Shown in pieces: positions 11,403 through 21,407 of a stretch of DNA of 64,000 nt. Source of the DNA: Cryptomeria japonica. Taxonomy: Eukaryota > Streptophyta > Pinopsida > Cupressales > Cupressaceae. The stretch lies in assembly GCF_030272615.1 (NCBI RefSeq), contig NC_081408.1:309638450-309702449 (forward strand), read 5' to 3'. Below the pieces are notes generated by a model. The model was not told where the DNA came from and searched no databases. It worked only from the letters and a program-made list of their open reading frames with translations. Within the stretch, counting starts at the first letter, position 1. Each line of letters starts with the position of its first letter. The position numbers and the translations under genes were made by a program.

Positions 11403-13150
11403 CTCTTCAGAGTATCCTAATTCAAAAATACAAAAAAATAAAAAATTTCAAAAATACAAAAAAATCAAAAATTTCAAAAATACAAAAAAAAAAATCAAAA
11501 AATTCAAAAATACAAAAAAATTATAAAAACAAAAAAATCGTTACCTGGTGAAAACCTGGCAAACAGGCACCTTGTGACACAAAAACATTGAAAAATCAAA
11601 AAAATTAAAGAGAAATAATTTCATCCAATGGTGAAAACCACTTCGGTGGCGCCCTGCGCAAGTACCATGGTGAAAACTGAGTCACCAGCGCCATGCATAG
11701 AGACATTGCTCCTCCCTCCTTCAGGATTCACTTTCATCATTTCACTTTGCACACACTCACAACCTATTCATCCATAATAAACTTACCCAGTCCCATCATG
11801 GCTTGTTATTGATCTACCCAAGATTGGTTAGCCATTCATAATAAACCTCCCTTTCTATCCATAATAAATCAGATCCTATCTGTGGCTAAGGCAAATCCCA
11901 CGTCTAGTGATGGGTGTGGAACTAAGAACATCACATGTTTCAAGGAGTACAGTTTCTTCCAGCTTCCTTCAGTCTATCCGCGCACAATCTGCAATAAAGC
12001 AACATTTGCATCGCCAAATCTGCAATAAAGTTTCATCTTCTTCGCAATAAAGTATCAGTTTCATGGATTCAGTCAGTTTCAGATGAGACACAACAACAAC
12101 AATGAGCTTCAACAAATCAAATCTTTCAACAGACTCAGACAACATTATGGTTCAGTGCTATCTATCCTTTCTGTGAAAGTAAATATTGTGACCACAATCA
12201 AATAAGACTTATACAAGTGACAAGAGACACTAACCTTGAGGACTACAGTGGATGTTGGTGTCGAGTCTTGGTTTTTTTTTGATTTTATCTTTTGGTGACA
12301 TGTCTTTTAGCTTTTCCAGGATGTCTCTGACTAGAGATTCTATCTCCAGGATGTCTTTGACTAGAAAGGCGAGGATGGGGTATCGTCACCTATTTGCATT
12401 TGCTGTCTATGGATTGTCTCTTAGTAATGCGATGACTTGTCCAAGGATATGAGGACACTATGAGTCTAGTGTGAACTGGGGCATTCCTTGTTTGTGACTG
12501 TCTTATCTCCATGCAAACAGGTACAATGACTTTCTGGGTCGAACAAATGCCTCGATTGTCATAACCTACTTGCCATAATAAAGCTCAATGATGATAACTC
12601 ACAAGAAGCTCTTTCACGTTCATATCTTCTATCTTTCATCCCCCTTTCTTGATTGACTCTCATCATCCTTCTTGAGTCCGCGTAGCCTTCTATCACATGA
12701 CTGAGTATAATGACAGACCAAAAATATTTGCATTTCATGTAGTAACACCTGCATTTTCACATATAAGCATTTCATACATACATATAGATATCACAACTGC
12801 ATCACATCCTACACACAACACCTGTTAGCACAATTTACATTTTCATTATCATATTCATTTACATTACATACATTCACATTTGCATCATGCATACACATAT
12901 AAAACATAAAAAAAAAAATATATATTGCATTACACCATGTACATATTTGCATCCATATCATAAGCATCATGAAACATCTCATCACATAGGTACACATGCA
13001 TATAGCTGCCGCAAAAATGAATCATCTCATATATATAATCAAAAGTGTCATGATACAATGATGTCAAAAAATCATATGGCTAGAAAATCACCCGCAGGTG
13101 TCTACAATACAAAAATGGTACAATACTGATACATAGCGAGTCCTCTAAGG
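11403..13150 (+). other. Gypsy-1 non-coding region between pol and the antisense gene
   Basis: I see no gene here. It opens with an A-rich tract of AAAAATACAAAAA-type repeats (about 11424-11545). Next comes a segment with GGTGAAAACC and GGTGGCGCC-type words (11560-11700), whose counterpart lies at the same place in Gypsy-C (40375-40460), so it is conserved non-coding sequence. The rest (11700-13150) is AT-rich with CATAATAAAC-type repeats and long CA/TA-rich tracts. Confidence 0.6.
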
Positions 13151-15159
13151 CTATGATGAACTCCCTCCCTCAGAGCCGCCTGGCCTCGATAGAATCTGAG
13201 CCCTCGAAGGACCCGCCCTAGGATCATCCCTCCTGTCCCCTCTATCTGGTGGTGGTGGAGGACCCATAACCCCACCACTCGATGCCTGTCTCCTCCGACT
13301 CCCTCCCGTAGCTGTCGCTGTATGCGATGGTCTATGGAAGCTCCTCGCCCGCTGATCTACCGACACTGCACCGTAGTAGAGGTCCCTCCAGTATCCTATC
13401 TCCTCTCCAGCCCGCAAGACATATGCATATCCTGCCCCTGTGTCCTCCGCCGCCTATCTCCCTGCCCTTAGAGCTGTCTCAGCCTCGGTATAGCGCTGGA
13501 TCGCCTGATCTCTCTCCTGCTTAGTATCCCTGAGCCTCATCCTGAGTCGGTCTCTCTCCCTCTTCAGATCCTGTATCTCATCTGCCTAGCCCTGGTAGAT
13601 CTCCCTGAGCTCAATCAGCTCATCCTCCTCTGGATCCCCAACCTTTGCCTTTTCCTGTGGCTCTCCCTCTGCAGGTGCCTGCCCCTATATCAGTACCTGT
13701 ACTGGTGCCTGTACGGGTACCTGTCTTTGTACATGCCTTTGTCCCTACACCTGTCCCTGTACCTATCCCTGTCCCTATCTCTACTTGGGACCCTGTGCTG
13801 TTGGTACCTGTAGGGGTAATCCACCACGACCCCTCACCACCCGAGCCTGCCGCTCCTCTCCACCCTCTCTCTGAGGTGCAACTCTCCTCTCCCCAACTAC
13901 TCCCCTCCACCTCCGTCGACCTCTACCCCCATCACCTCCGCCATCATCATCATCATCCCCACCTCCATCTCCATCCAATAGCTCCCCTGGATCTGTCAGT
14001 CGTGGGAATGGATGCTCCGCCCAATATGTTGAATACTCAGCATCCATCCCGGCATCGTCGACCTCTGGCCACATGTCCCAGGGTAGGGGTACCATCTCTG
14101 CCAGCTGTGTGACCACTTGATCATATGACAGTAGAGGCCCAAACTGCACCTGATCTCTGACTGTGCGGGCATACATGCCCGAGCCTCGTGGCATCTTCTG
14201 GATCCTGCCATACTGCCTGCATACCTTGTCCACAAGCTGCCTCTCTAATACATAGGGCATCCACCCAATCAGGTACCTACTCCAGAAGGTGTATGACAGC
14301 TCCACTGCATCATCCTCCCACTCCTCGCAGCCTAGATATGGTCTCCATATGACCACATCGATATCATCTAGCACTCGCCGCCAATGCTCCAACCTGCCAA
14401 TCCACAGCTGCGAGGTGATCATGTCATACAAATGCACAAAACTGCGTCCATGTCCCCTGCCTCGGAAGTGTATCGGCCTCGTCACTGGTAGATGCTCATA
14501 GGCCCATACCTGCAATAGTGTCACCCCGTAGCCCAATCCCACTGACCCGTGATAGACAAACTGGTGAAGCTCATAGTACAGGTGGGCCAATACACATGGT
14601 CCCCAGGCATATCTGGTGTGATGTGTCACCAGTGTCTCCAGTGCTCCCCCCCAGCCCACAACCAATCCCCGTGTCGCCCTATCTGGGCATAGAAATCCAC
14701 TGATCGCTCCTTCGATCACGGCTGGCAATGCTAACCCTGTGGCGGTCATGATGTCCCATGCCACGTGTCCTATCCTCATCTCCAGTCTGGGATCCTGGAA
14801 CACCCGTCTCAAGGCCTCCCGATCTCCATCACAATCATATGGAATCAAATCTCCATCAATCGGTATCCGCAATATCCTATACACATCCTCCAGGGTGACT
14901 GTCATCTCACCCATCGACAAATGGAAGGTGCACGTCTCCGAGTGCCATCTCTCAGCAAGCGTAGTCAGCAAACCCATGTTTGCCCGAAACTTAGGCACAT
15001 ACAATATATATCTCAAACCCATCTCCTCAATGGTATCTCTATCCTAAAATGACAACTCAGGTCGCAATCTCTGTGTCGATGGGAATCTCTCTCGTGACTC
15101 CAACATAGGCAAATACTCCTGCAGTCAAGCAAATCAATCATGTCAGTCAGGGTGGCATT

Positions 15160-15430
15160 CACTGTTTATCACAAAATGCTACTCGCTATCTAAATGCATA
15201 TGGCTATCTACCCTAGTGACACTCACTGTTCATCACAAAGTGTTGCTATTTATCCTAGTGGTACTCACTGTTCATCACAAAGTACTACATGTGTGACACT
15301 CACTATTCATCACAAAGTGTTACTCACATTTGCACTCCCTGTTCATCACAAAGTGCTGCTCATACTTTGGGTACTCACTGTTCATCACAAAGTACTCTAT
15401 CTTGGTACTCACTGTTCATCACAAAGTGCC
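15160..15430. repeat. Tandem repeat of CACTGTTCATCACAAAGT units in the PMD intron
   Basis: About seven copies of a core close to CTCACTGTTCATCACAAAGT are separated by 13-18 variable bases (for example at 15225, 15264, 15299, 15336, 15374 and 15405), so the period is roughly 33-38 bases. The cores are conserved and the spacers are not. Confidence 0.8.
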
Positions 15431-15547
15431 TTGATCTATCCTAGTCTTCCTAGAGGACCTGCTTGAGTGTATCCTCTCAGCAGCTTATCCAATCGACAAC
15501 GTATGTTCATCACAGAACTGCCGATTTGACCTAGAAGACACAACCTT

Positions 15548-15735
15548 GCATTTTCGGACATAAACGCGCTTTTAACTCACAAACACACCTCTAGACTGCA
15601 CAAGCGCACCTGAAAAATACAGACGCACCTGTATGACATAAACGTGCTCAAAGACTGCATAGACGCGCCTGAAAAACACAGACGTGCCTTCTTGACACAG
15701 ACGTGCCTATGCTCTGCACAGACGCGCCTGGACAT
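15548..15735 (-). repeat. CGTCTGTG repeat cluster in reverse complement (PMD intron)
   Basis: On the plus strand this reads CACAGACGCG, CACAGACGTG, TACAGACGCA and similar, about eight to ten copies spaced 18-24 bases apart. It is the reverse complement of the Gypsy-1 leader repeats at 1740-2012 and 3228-3385. Confidence 0.8.
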
Positions 15736-16000
15736 TTTTTGACACTTTTTGGACCCTAGTCTAAGCGAATTTATTACCCTATTCAACATGCATTAATGAC
15801 AAAATTAAATGCGTCAAAGTACAAGGAGGCTTGGTGGTACTTACCGGCTCTCCTGCCTCTGCTGGCCTCTGGAATCGGCGAACACGGTCGAATCTGTACA
15901 TGAAAGCCATCGCTGCTGACTGCTGCTGCTCTTTTCTTGCTCTGCACTTTGATCTCGTGAAGGTGTAGATGACAATGAGGATGTAATTTCTCCTATGGTC

Positions 16001-16009
16001 TATCTTATA
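16001..16009 (-). promoter_or_regulatory. Candidate TATA box for the antisense PMD gene
   Basis: On the minus strand TATAAGATA lies about 91 bases upstream of the exon 1 ATG (15910), inside GGCTATAAGATAGACC. The spacing suits a short 5' UTR. This rests on motif and position only. Confidence 0.45.
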
Positions 16010-16108
16010 GCCTACCCTAGCCCTCGCCTTCATTTCCTGAGTCAGTCTTCATTATCCTGTGACTTTGTCACTTTGTCCGGTCAATCCATTCTAGCCTTTC
16101 TTTCTTAT

Positions 16109-16155
16109 CGAGAGATTGTCTGCAATCTTTTCAGACATTTTCATCCAATCTCTCG
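16109..16155 (+). promoter_or_regulatory. Conserved hairpin before the G-rich tract (Gypsy-1)
   Basis: CGAGAGATT at 16109-16117 pairs perfectly with AATCTCTCG at 16147-16155 around a 29-base loop. The loop holds a further GTCTG/CAGAC pair. GAGGGGGCAT follows at once (16155-16164). Gypsy-C has the same stem, the same loop length and the same G-tract at 42565-42618. Confidence 0.6.
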
Positions 16156-16208
16156 AGGGGGCATTTCATTCCCATACTGGGGCAACTCTGTATCAGTTCA
16201 TCTTATCT

Positions 16209-16246
16209 TCTTTGAAACAATGCGACAAGCCACATTGTCTCAAAGA
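16209..16246 (+). promoter_or_regulatory. Hairpin overlapping the polypurine tract (Gypsy-1)
   Basis: TCTTTGAAACAATGCG pairs with the segment ending CACATTGTCTCAAAGA, with two mismatches in 16 positions and a short loop. The 3' arm runs into the polypurine tract AAAGAGGGGCAAAA. The equivalent hairpin in Gypsy-C (42673-42710) has a G-C pair where this one has A-T. Confidence 0.6.
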
Positions 16247-16255
16247 GGGGCAAAA
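16241..16255 (+). promoter_or_regulatory. Gypsy-1 polypurine tract
   Basis: CAAAGAGGGGCAAAA sits directly before the 3' LTR start TGTAGACAC, which is the position and composition expected of the plus-strand primer. Confidence 0.85.
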
Positions 16256-17014
16256 TGTAGACACTCAAAATTGTCCACTCTAATTAAATAAATATTTTAT
16301 TTATTTAATTATTTAAGCCTAATTCTTCTATTAATTAAATAAATCTTTATTTATTTAATTAATTCATTTATCGTCTTCTAGCTTTATTTCTCATTTAAAT
16401 AAATACATTTATTTATTTAAATTATCCTTTTCCTAAATTAAATAAATACATTTATTTATTTAATTGATCCCATTTCTTCTATTAATTAAATAAATCTTTA
16501 TTTATTTAATTAATTCATTATCTTTTTCTACACATGACACATGTCATTCATCTCTTAATTCCTACACTACCTACCCCTTTCATTATTCTATTATTTCTTC
16601 TACCTACCCTCTAATCCTAGCCGACCTTTTTACACCTCTCAATCTTATCCCTCCATTTCATATTGTGTCTTCTATTTAAGGAGATGCTTCCTTCATTATC
16701 AAACCCTAATGATCATTTTTGACTATACTACGATCCTACTTGCAACCACATTCCGTTCTTTGTTGAGCTCTTGTGCACATAAAATCTGAGAGCAAATATA
16801 TCAAGCAAGATCAATGGAGATAAGAAGAATGGAGATAAAAACCCTATTGGACATGTGATGGTATAATCTTTGTGATTTTGTTTTATTTACATTGTCTTAG
16901 GTAATCTTCATATGTTATGGTGGATCTTTGTTGTTTGTTAGGCTAGGGTTTGGTGGTTGAATTCATTTAGCCTTTCAATATTGTTATTATTGATATCCAT
17001 TTTCACCATACACA
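16256..17014 (+). repeat. Gypsy-1 3' LTR (759 bp)
   Basis: The LTR starts TGTAGACAC and ends CCATACACA, followed by the target duplication ACACC. The first 250 bases are rich in paired TAAATAAA/TTTATTTA blocks. A TATA-like CTATTTAAG at 16672-16680 should mark the promoter about 420 bases in. The opening resembles the Gypsy-C LTR (TGTAG.CAC, TGTCCACT, AATTAAAT), so the two families are related. Confidence 0.9.
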
Positions 17015-17175
17015 ACACCATTTTGTGTGATCTCCCAAATCTCCTTCCCAAGACATCTTAGATGAGTCTCCATTTGAATCTTCCATACTATGTAATTTGC
17101 TCCATCAAGCCTAAGAATATCTCTTCAAAAGATAGCTCCAGATGAACTGGATGAACTTGAACTATTAGTCTTCAT
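17015..17175 (-). pseudogene. Copia-A gag N-terminus
   Basis: Reading down from an ATG at 17175, the frame gives a Ser-rich start, a TGA near residue 13, then LDGANYIVWKIQMETHL and WEITQNGV up to the Gypsy-1 boundary. LDGxNYxxWKxxM is the standard opening of Copia (UBN2/DUF4219) Gag proteins. The reading continues in frame at 1470-934. The fragment is short because Gypsy-1 inserted about 53 codons into the gene. Confidence 0.85.
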
Positions 17176-17218
17176 AGGATCTTCCTCAAGTGGTTAAGCT
17201 TTTTGCAGAGAGGACTAG

Positions 17219-17233
17219 AGCTTTGATACCAAT
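17219..17233 (-). promoter_or_regulatory. Copia-A primer-binding site
   Basis: On the minus strand TTGGTATCAAAGC directly follows the LTR end TCTAACA. It is one base from TGGTATCAGAGC, the initiator-methionine tRNA site used by most plant Copia elements. Confidence 0.85.
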
Positions 17234-17647
17234 TGTTAGAAAGTTCAAATAACTAGAAGACAACTGAGAGGAGGGGGTGAATCAGTTGTCACATATTACC
17301 ATAACATTTAGCATTTAAAACTTTAATATCAGAACCCAAAACATTAATATCGGAATGCTTAAACCAAATACCGGTGATGAGCTGAAATAATGGCTCTATT
17401 TTGATAGATTTTTGTCATAGAATTCCTGCTTAGGTCTTATGTCTCGGTAATATTTGGGTCAGAAGACTTTCCTAGTTGATGTCTTTTTAAGTATTTCTGG
17501 AATTGATACATTATATACCTAGGGTTGTTATATAATGATTTTTAATGGTTCATCTATGCAAATTATCTAAATCAATCTTATAATGTGGTTTAATTTATGT
17601 TATGTTAACATCAATAGATACACATGGTTTTGTGCACATTAACGTCA
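17234..17647 (-). repeat. Copia-A 5' LTR, partial
   Basis: On the plus strand it starts TGTTAGAAAG and contains the block GAGAGGAGGGGGTGAATCA, which has a close counterpart at the same place in the Copia-B LTR (GAGAGGGGGGGGTGAATCA). The LTR is cut by element H near 17647. Its remainder should lie to the right of H, outside the window. Confidence 0.65.
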
Positions 17648-18611
17648 TGATGCAGGGTCAGGCAAGATGAAAGAAAGACTAAGCTGGCGGTTAAGAGAAA
17701 CATTAACATGCCGCTACAATGTAGACCCAGTCAAAGTGGAGCATCAATGAAGAAGATCATAACCACTTGATTGCTTCCTTAGAATAGTGGTTTGTGGGAC
17801 ATTCATAATTGTTCCTAGTGGAGCTTAAATCCAGGAAGGAAGTTGTGCTATATTTTATCAGCTGCAGGACAATTGTTGTTGTTCTGTCTTTCTACACTTA
17901 CTTCTTCTTTAATGTAATAAACCCTATTTGCCTATTCTTTTGGGACGTGGGTTGATCAGTTACAAATCTATTATAAAGTTTCCCTATAAATAAATCGTCT
18001 CTATCTCCTCTCAAGGGGACAAAATGATCATAGAATTTGTAGTATCCAGTTTTTCGGACTCATGTAATTTGCAGTCAATTTGGAATAAAGAAAACAATTT
18101 TATTTAGAGCTTATTAGTTTTTATCTAGAGTTCTGGATATACTCACTCAAGGAGGCCCACTTGGTGAGTAATCCCTTTGCATTTTTTTTCAGTTAATTTC
18201 CATCTTGCAATAGTTGTTTTTTTAGCATTCAACTGTTCCTGTAGCCACTGGAAACAGTTCCTATGCCTGTTCATGCAGCCACATTGGGCAAAGTAGCTCC
18301 TATCCGTTGGCTAGAACATTGTTATATTCAGTATTATTCACTTAAGTTACTTTCAGTTGTAAGTTCTGATAAGGTATTAGTTCATCATGTTTTTGCGTAT
18401 TTATTTCAGAGAATTTTCTTTCTAGCAGTAGGATAGAATGGTTTCATTTTGAACTTAGTGCACATACATTGCTGGCCCATTTCAAGTTTACATCCCTAGT
18501 CGATAAAGTAAATGAGCCTTTTCTATAGGAGAGTTAGCTGTTCAGTAAGGATGTCCAATCCCTGAACTAATTTTTAGAACCTAGTTTCTATTCCAGTTGT
18601 GAATACCAACA
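17648..18611 (+). repeat. Element H (Athila-like) 5' LTR
   Basis: The probable LTR runs from TGATGCAGGG to ATACCAACA, with TATAAATAA at 17995-18003 as the promoter box. The right end is firm because the primer-binding site follows three bases later. The left end is the best TG in range and cannot be proved, because the matching 3' LTR is outside the window. Confidence 0.6.
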
Positions 18612-18615
18612 TTAT

Positions 18616-18635
18616 TGGCACCGTTGCCGGCGATG
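18616..18635 (+). promoter_or_regulatory. Element H primer-binding site (tRNA-Asp type)
   Basis: TGGCACCGTTGCCGGCGATG resembles TGGCGCCGTTGCCGGGGA, the tRNA-Asp site typical of Athila and related Gypsy elements, with a few substitutions. Confidence 0.8.
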
Positions 18636-18721
18636 GTGCCAAATTAAGAACCTATTGTAACCATTAGTTTTAAGCTTTCTTAGTTTTCTTTAAGAATTAG
18701 CTCTTAGAATTCCTTCATAAA

Positions 18722-20280
18722 ATGTGTATGCATAGAAGAAGAAGAGATAAATTAGGAAGATTTCTTCCCTCACATTCCACTCATGGAATAAGATCAGATC
18801 AAGCCCCAGAAATAAATCCTTTTGTTGAAACTTTTGTATGAGCCAGTAACCAAGGTGCTTTTGATTTATCAGAGAAAGACCTTGAATTCTTAAAGAAACC
18901 CCCTCATATTTTTTTTTTAATTTTAGTTCTTTATCAAGGACCAATGGCACCAAATCCTCCACCTCCTCCTACAAACCCAACATTTGAGTTTCCTATTCCT
19001 GACCATCATGATAATGTAAACTTGAAGAATATACCAACCTCCTCTCTTCCAAATTATGGCTTAGTCATAGAATATCTTGATACCTTTCTATTCAAATTTG
19101 ACATCCTTTGTAGAAGTTATGATAATACCACTGATGCCCATAAACTCAAGTTATTCCCCACTACTCTAAAAGAAGTTGCTCTTAGGTGGTTTATGAGTTT
19201 AGGTAGAGATGTAATCACCACCTGGGATGAAATGAAGGAAAACTTCTTGGAGAAGTATAAATATTATTGTAGGGGAATGGATTGACATGGTGATGATCTC
19301 TTCCAGATGACACAAAAAGAAGATGAGAGTCTGGAAGATTATCTTGAGAGGTTTCTGTTCAGTGTCAGAAAATCCAAGCATAACACCTCGAGTGAAGAAT
19401 CTTTAAAATTGATTTTTCTAAGGGGAATCAATGAGGACTGTATTGACTCATTGGACCTCATGGGAGGAGGAGACATTACTCAAGTTCAATGGGATGACAT
19501 CAGAAAGATCTATCAAAAATACTATAGAGCTTCAGCCAAGAAAGGAAGACACTATAGGCCTGGTTCTTCAATAGCAAAAGCATCTACAATAGTTTCAAGG
19601 ATGGAAATAACTCATTTGCTAAAATACTTTAAAGAGGATATTATTAACAATATGGATACTCAGCTAGATACACTTCAAGCAAGGAAGAAGCATGAATAAG
19701 CAGAGGCCATGCTCACTGAGTTTTGTCCTAGTTGTCAGCAAAAGAGAAAGGACTACAAGTGTAAATTCCTTGCTAAAATTGATAGCCAATAGGCTCCCCT
19801 AGATTTCAAGCTAGTCTATGTAGATGATGAAGAACTCTTTTATGTTGCACAATGAAGGGCTTGGCCCCCGAGACAAGGTATGCCACAAGATCCATTGCCT
19901 TTTTCTGGTCCTTATATGAACTTTAATGCACAGAATAATCAGTGACAACCTCCATATTCCCAAAATTTTAGGAACTATACTCCTCAGTCTTGGAATAACT
20001 CTCAAAAGCCTTGGCCCAATAATCATAGCCCTTCCTTTTAGTGGAAACAACCACAAGGGAATTGGTCACCACCTCAAGGTAACGAGCAACAATCACCACA
20101 ATGGAGGGGAGGTCAGCAATGGTCAAAGCAATCATCAGGTATCTTACAACCACCACAACAGTCCCAACAGTCAGCTTTAATGCCACCATCTCCTAATGCT
20201 ACTCCACCCAAGTCAACTCAACTGCCAATACAGCCTGTGCCAAATCCCAATAATGAACCTCAGCAATAGAAGCAAGTTTA
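18722..20280 (+). pseudogene. Element H gag
   Basis: From ATG 18722 the frame reads MCMHRRRRDKLGRF, hits a TGA near 18839, and reopens to give an Athila-type Gag. Pieces include LPNYGLVIEYLDTFLFKFD and LKLFPTTLKEVALRWFMSL (18944-19285), then EDESLEDYLERFLFSVRKSK (19307-19699). After a stop at 19697 the same frame is Gln/Pro/Asn-rich (PQGNWSPPQGNEQQSPQW) with scattered stops to about 20280. A Cys pair CPSCQQ near 19728 may be a knuckle remnant. The Gag domain order fits the family. The gene is clearly old. Confidence 0.82.
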
Positions 20281-21407
20281 TTCAACCAATCCTAATCAAT
20301 ATCCTACATATTTTCTTAATATATGTGATTCACTTATGATCAAGAACAACTTTTCCTATCCCATGTCCTCCATTTATAACATAATTACCATCTGAGGAGA
20401 TTTCTCACGAGACTACGCCTGATCAACTTGCAAACCTTAAGCATGTACCTCAATCTGAGACTTCAGGCTCACTTATTAAAACACCTCCAATTCCTCAAAG
20501 ATTGCAGGTAGAAGTGTCTAGGTAGCAAGGTGACATAGCTTTTGAGCTTATTGATAAATTAAAACATATATGTGTAAAGGTTCCACTATTTCAAGCTATT
20601 AAGGATATTCCCATACATGGAAAATCTATTTAGGAGGCATGTTTAAAAAAACCTGGATGGAAGAAAAATGACCCACAAATAGTACATGTAGTAGGGCAAC
20701 TGGCTGATATTATGTTAGGAAAAGTTGTTGTTGCTAAATATTCTAACCTAGGAAGTCTTGTTGTGAAGGTAGTCATCAACGAAACTCAAATTAAAAATGC
20801 CTTGATAGATTTGGGAGTAGCTATAAATGTGATGACCAAGGATGTCATGCAGCAACTCAGTATTACCAATATTAGGTTTACCCCAACAGTCCTGTAGCTT
20901 GCAGATAGCTCCACTGTCTGACCTGATGGGATGGTTGAGGATATTGTTGTCACACTAGATTCTTGGGAATATCTGGCTAATTTTATGATACTCTCTCCTA
21001 AAGCAACATTGGGGGGATATCCAATCATTTTGGGAAGACCTTGGCTTGCTCCAACTGATGCATACATAGGTTGTAGATCAGGGGACATGACCATTTTAGA
21101 TGGTATCACCACTAAAACTCTTGCACTTTATTCTCCAACACAACCACAACTTGATAAAGAGAAAGTAGTATGGTCAGATATAGGAGAAGAAGTAGAGGAA
21201 TTTAAATCTATTCAGCAGCTTATGATGTTGAATAGGGAACCATTCATACGACTCCAAGAAGATGATAAGGTACTCTCTAACATCATAGGAAATCATTATG
21301 GAACAACTCAATAGTTATCTGGTATACCAACATGTCCTTGGCATACTCTCCTTTCATTTGCAAATTCTATGGATTCTCCTGTAGTCACAAATATATTTCA
21401 TACCTTG
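20281..21407 (+). pseudogene. Element H protease region
   Basis: The first 400 bases hold degraded linker. From 20712 the frame gives a retropepsin: VVINETQIKNALIDLGVAI (the active site D-L-G replaces D-S/T-G, as is usual in Athila proteases), NVMTKDVMQQL, then YPIILGRPWLAPTDAY and a run to 21314. Stops near 20896 and 20920 interrupt it. The sequence ends at 21407 with CCTTG, where Copia-B is inserted, and resumes at 44976 in the linker before RT. Confidence 0.8.
21403..21407. repeat. Target-site duplication (left) of Copia-B, CCTTG
   Basis: CCTTG before the left LTR corresponds to CCTTA at 44971-44975 after the right LTR, with one base changed. Confidence 0.7.

Larger units (their letters stand above)
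15119..15844 (-). other. Intron of the antisense PMD gene
   Basis: The intron is 726 bases, starts GTAAGTACC and ends TTGCTTGACTGCAG on the minus strand, and has phase 0. It contains two repeat clusters: a tandem array (about 15160-15430) near the acceptor and a CGTCTGTG array (15548-15735) near the donor. The assignment rests on consensus splice sites plus homology and frame on both sides, not on transcript data. Confidence 0.75.
13151..15910 (-). pseudogene. Antisense plant mobile domain (PMD) gene inside Gypsy-1, two exons
   Basis: Minus-strand gene with exon 1 at 15910-15845 (22 codons, MAFMYRFDRVRRF...), a donor GTAAGT directly after it, an acceptor CTGCAG at 15124-15119, and exon 2 from 15118 to the stop at 15022-13151 region end (TAG at 13151-13153). 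The junction keeps frame. Exon 2 encodes EYLPMLESRERF, then WHSETCTFHLSMGEMTVTL and LEDVYRILRIPIDGD, the classic start of the plant mobile domain (MAIN/MAIL-like, PF10536 family), followed by the rest of the domain to about 14000. After that come an acidic/Gly run, a Gln/Val-rich repeat and a predicted coiled coil (LKRERDRLRMRLRDTKQERD). Total is about 677 codons. Eight in-frame premature stops (15044, 13781, 13775, 13763, 13745, 13685, 13586, 13454) are all TAG. PMD genes are known both as host proteins and as passengers of transposable elements. The molecular role here is unknown. Confidence 0.85.
1471..17014 (+). mobile_element. Gypsy-1: Tat-like Ty3/Gypsy LTR retrotransposon carrying an antisense PMD gene
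   Basis: This 15.5-kb plus-strand element is inserted in the gag of Copia-A with target duplication ACACC. The order is: truncated 5' LTR (1471-1662), long leader, gag-protease-Gpatch-RT-RNase H-archaeal-type RNase H-integrase (3877-11402), a 4.8-kb region between pol and 3' LTR holding an antisense plant-mobile-domain gene (13151-15910), polypurine tract (16241-16255) and full 3' LTR (16256-17014). The second RNase H, the CHHC Gag knuckle and the extra antisense gene after pol are known features of the plant Tat lineage. Most of the 5' LTR and the primer-binding site are missing, and pol has one frameshift and several stops, so this copy is immobile. Confidence 0.93.

Noticed and set aside
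12252-12452. A 66-codon plus-strand open frame in the Gypsy-1 3' region.
   Set aside because: It is a short repeat-derived sequence (FSRMSLTRDSISRMSLTR) with no homologue in Gypsy-C.
13620-14112. Open frames on the plus strand and in a second minus frame opposite the PMD gene (Thr/Gly or Pro/Val-rich).
   Set aside because: They are shadows of the low-complexity Gln/Val repeat in the PMD C-terminus, with no independent coding sign.
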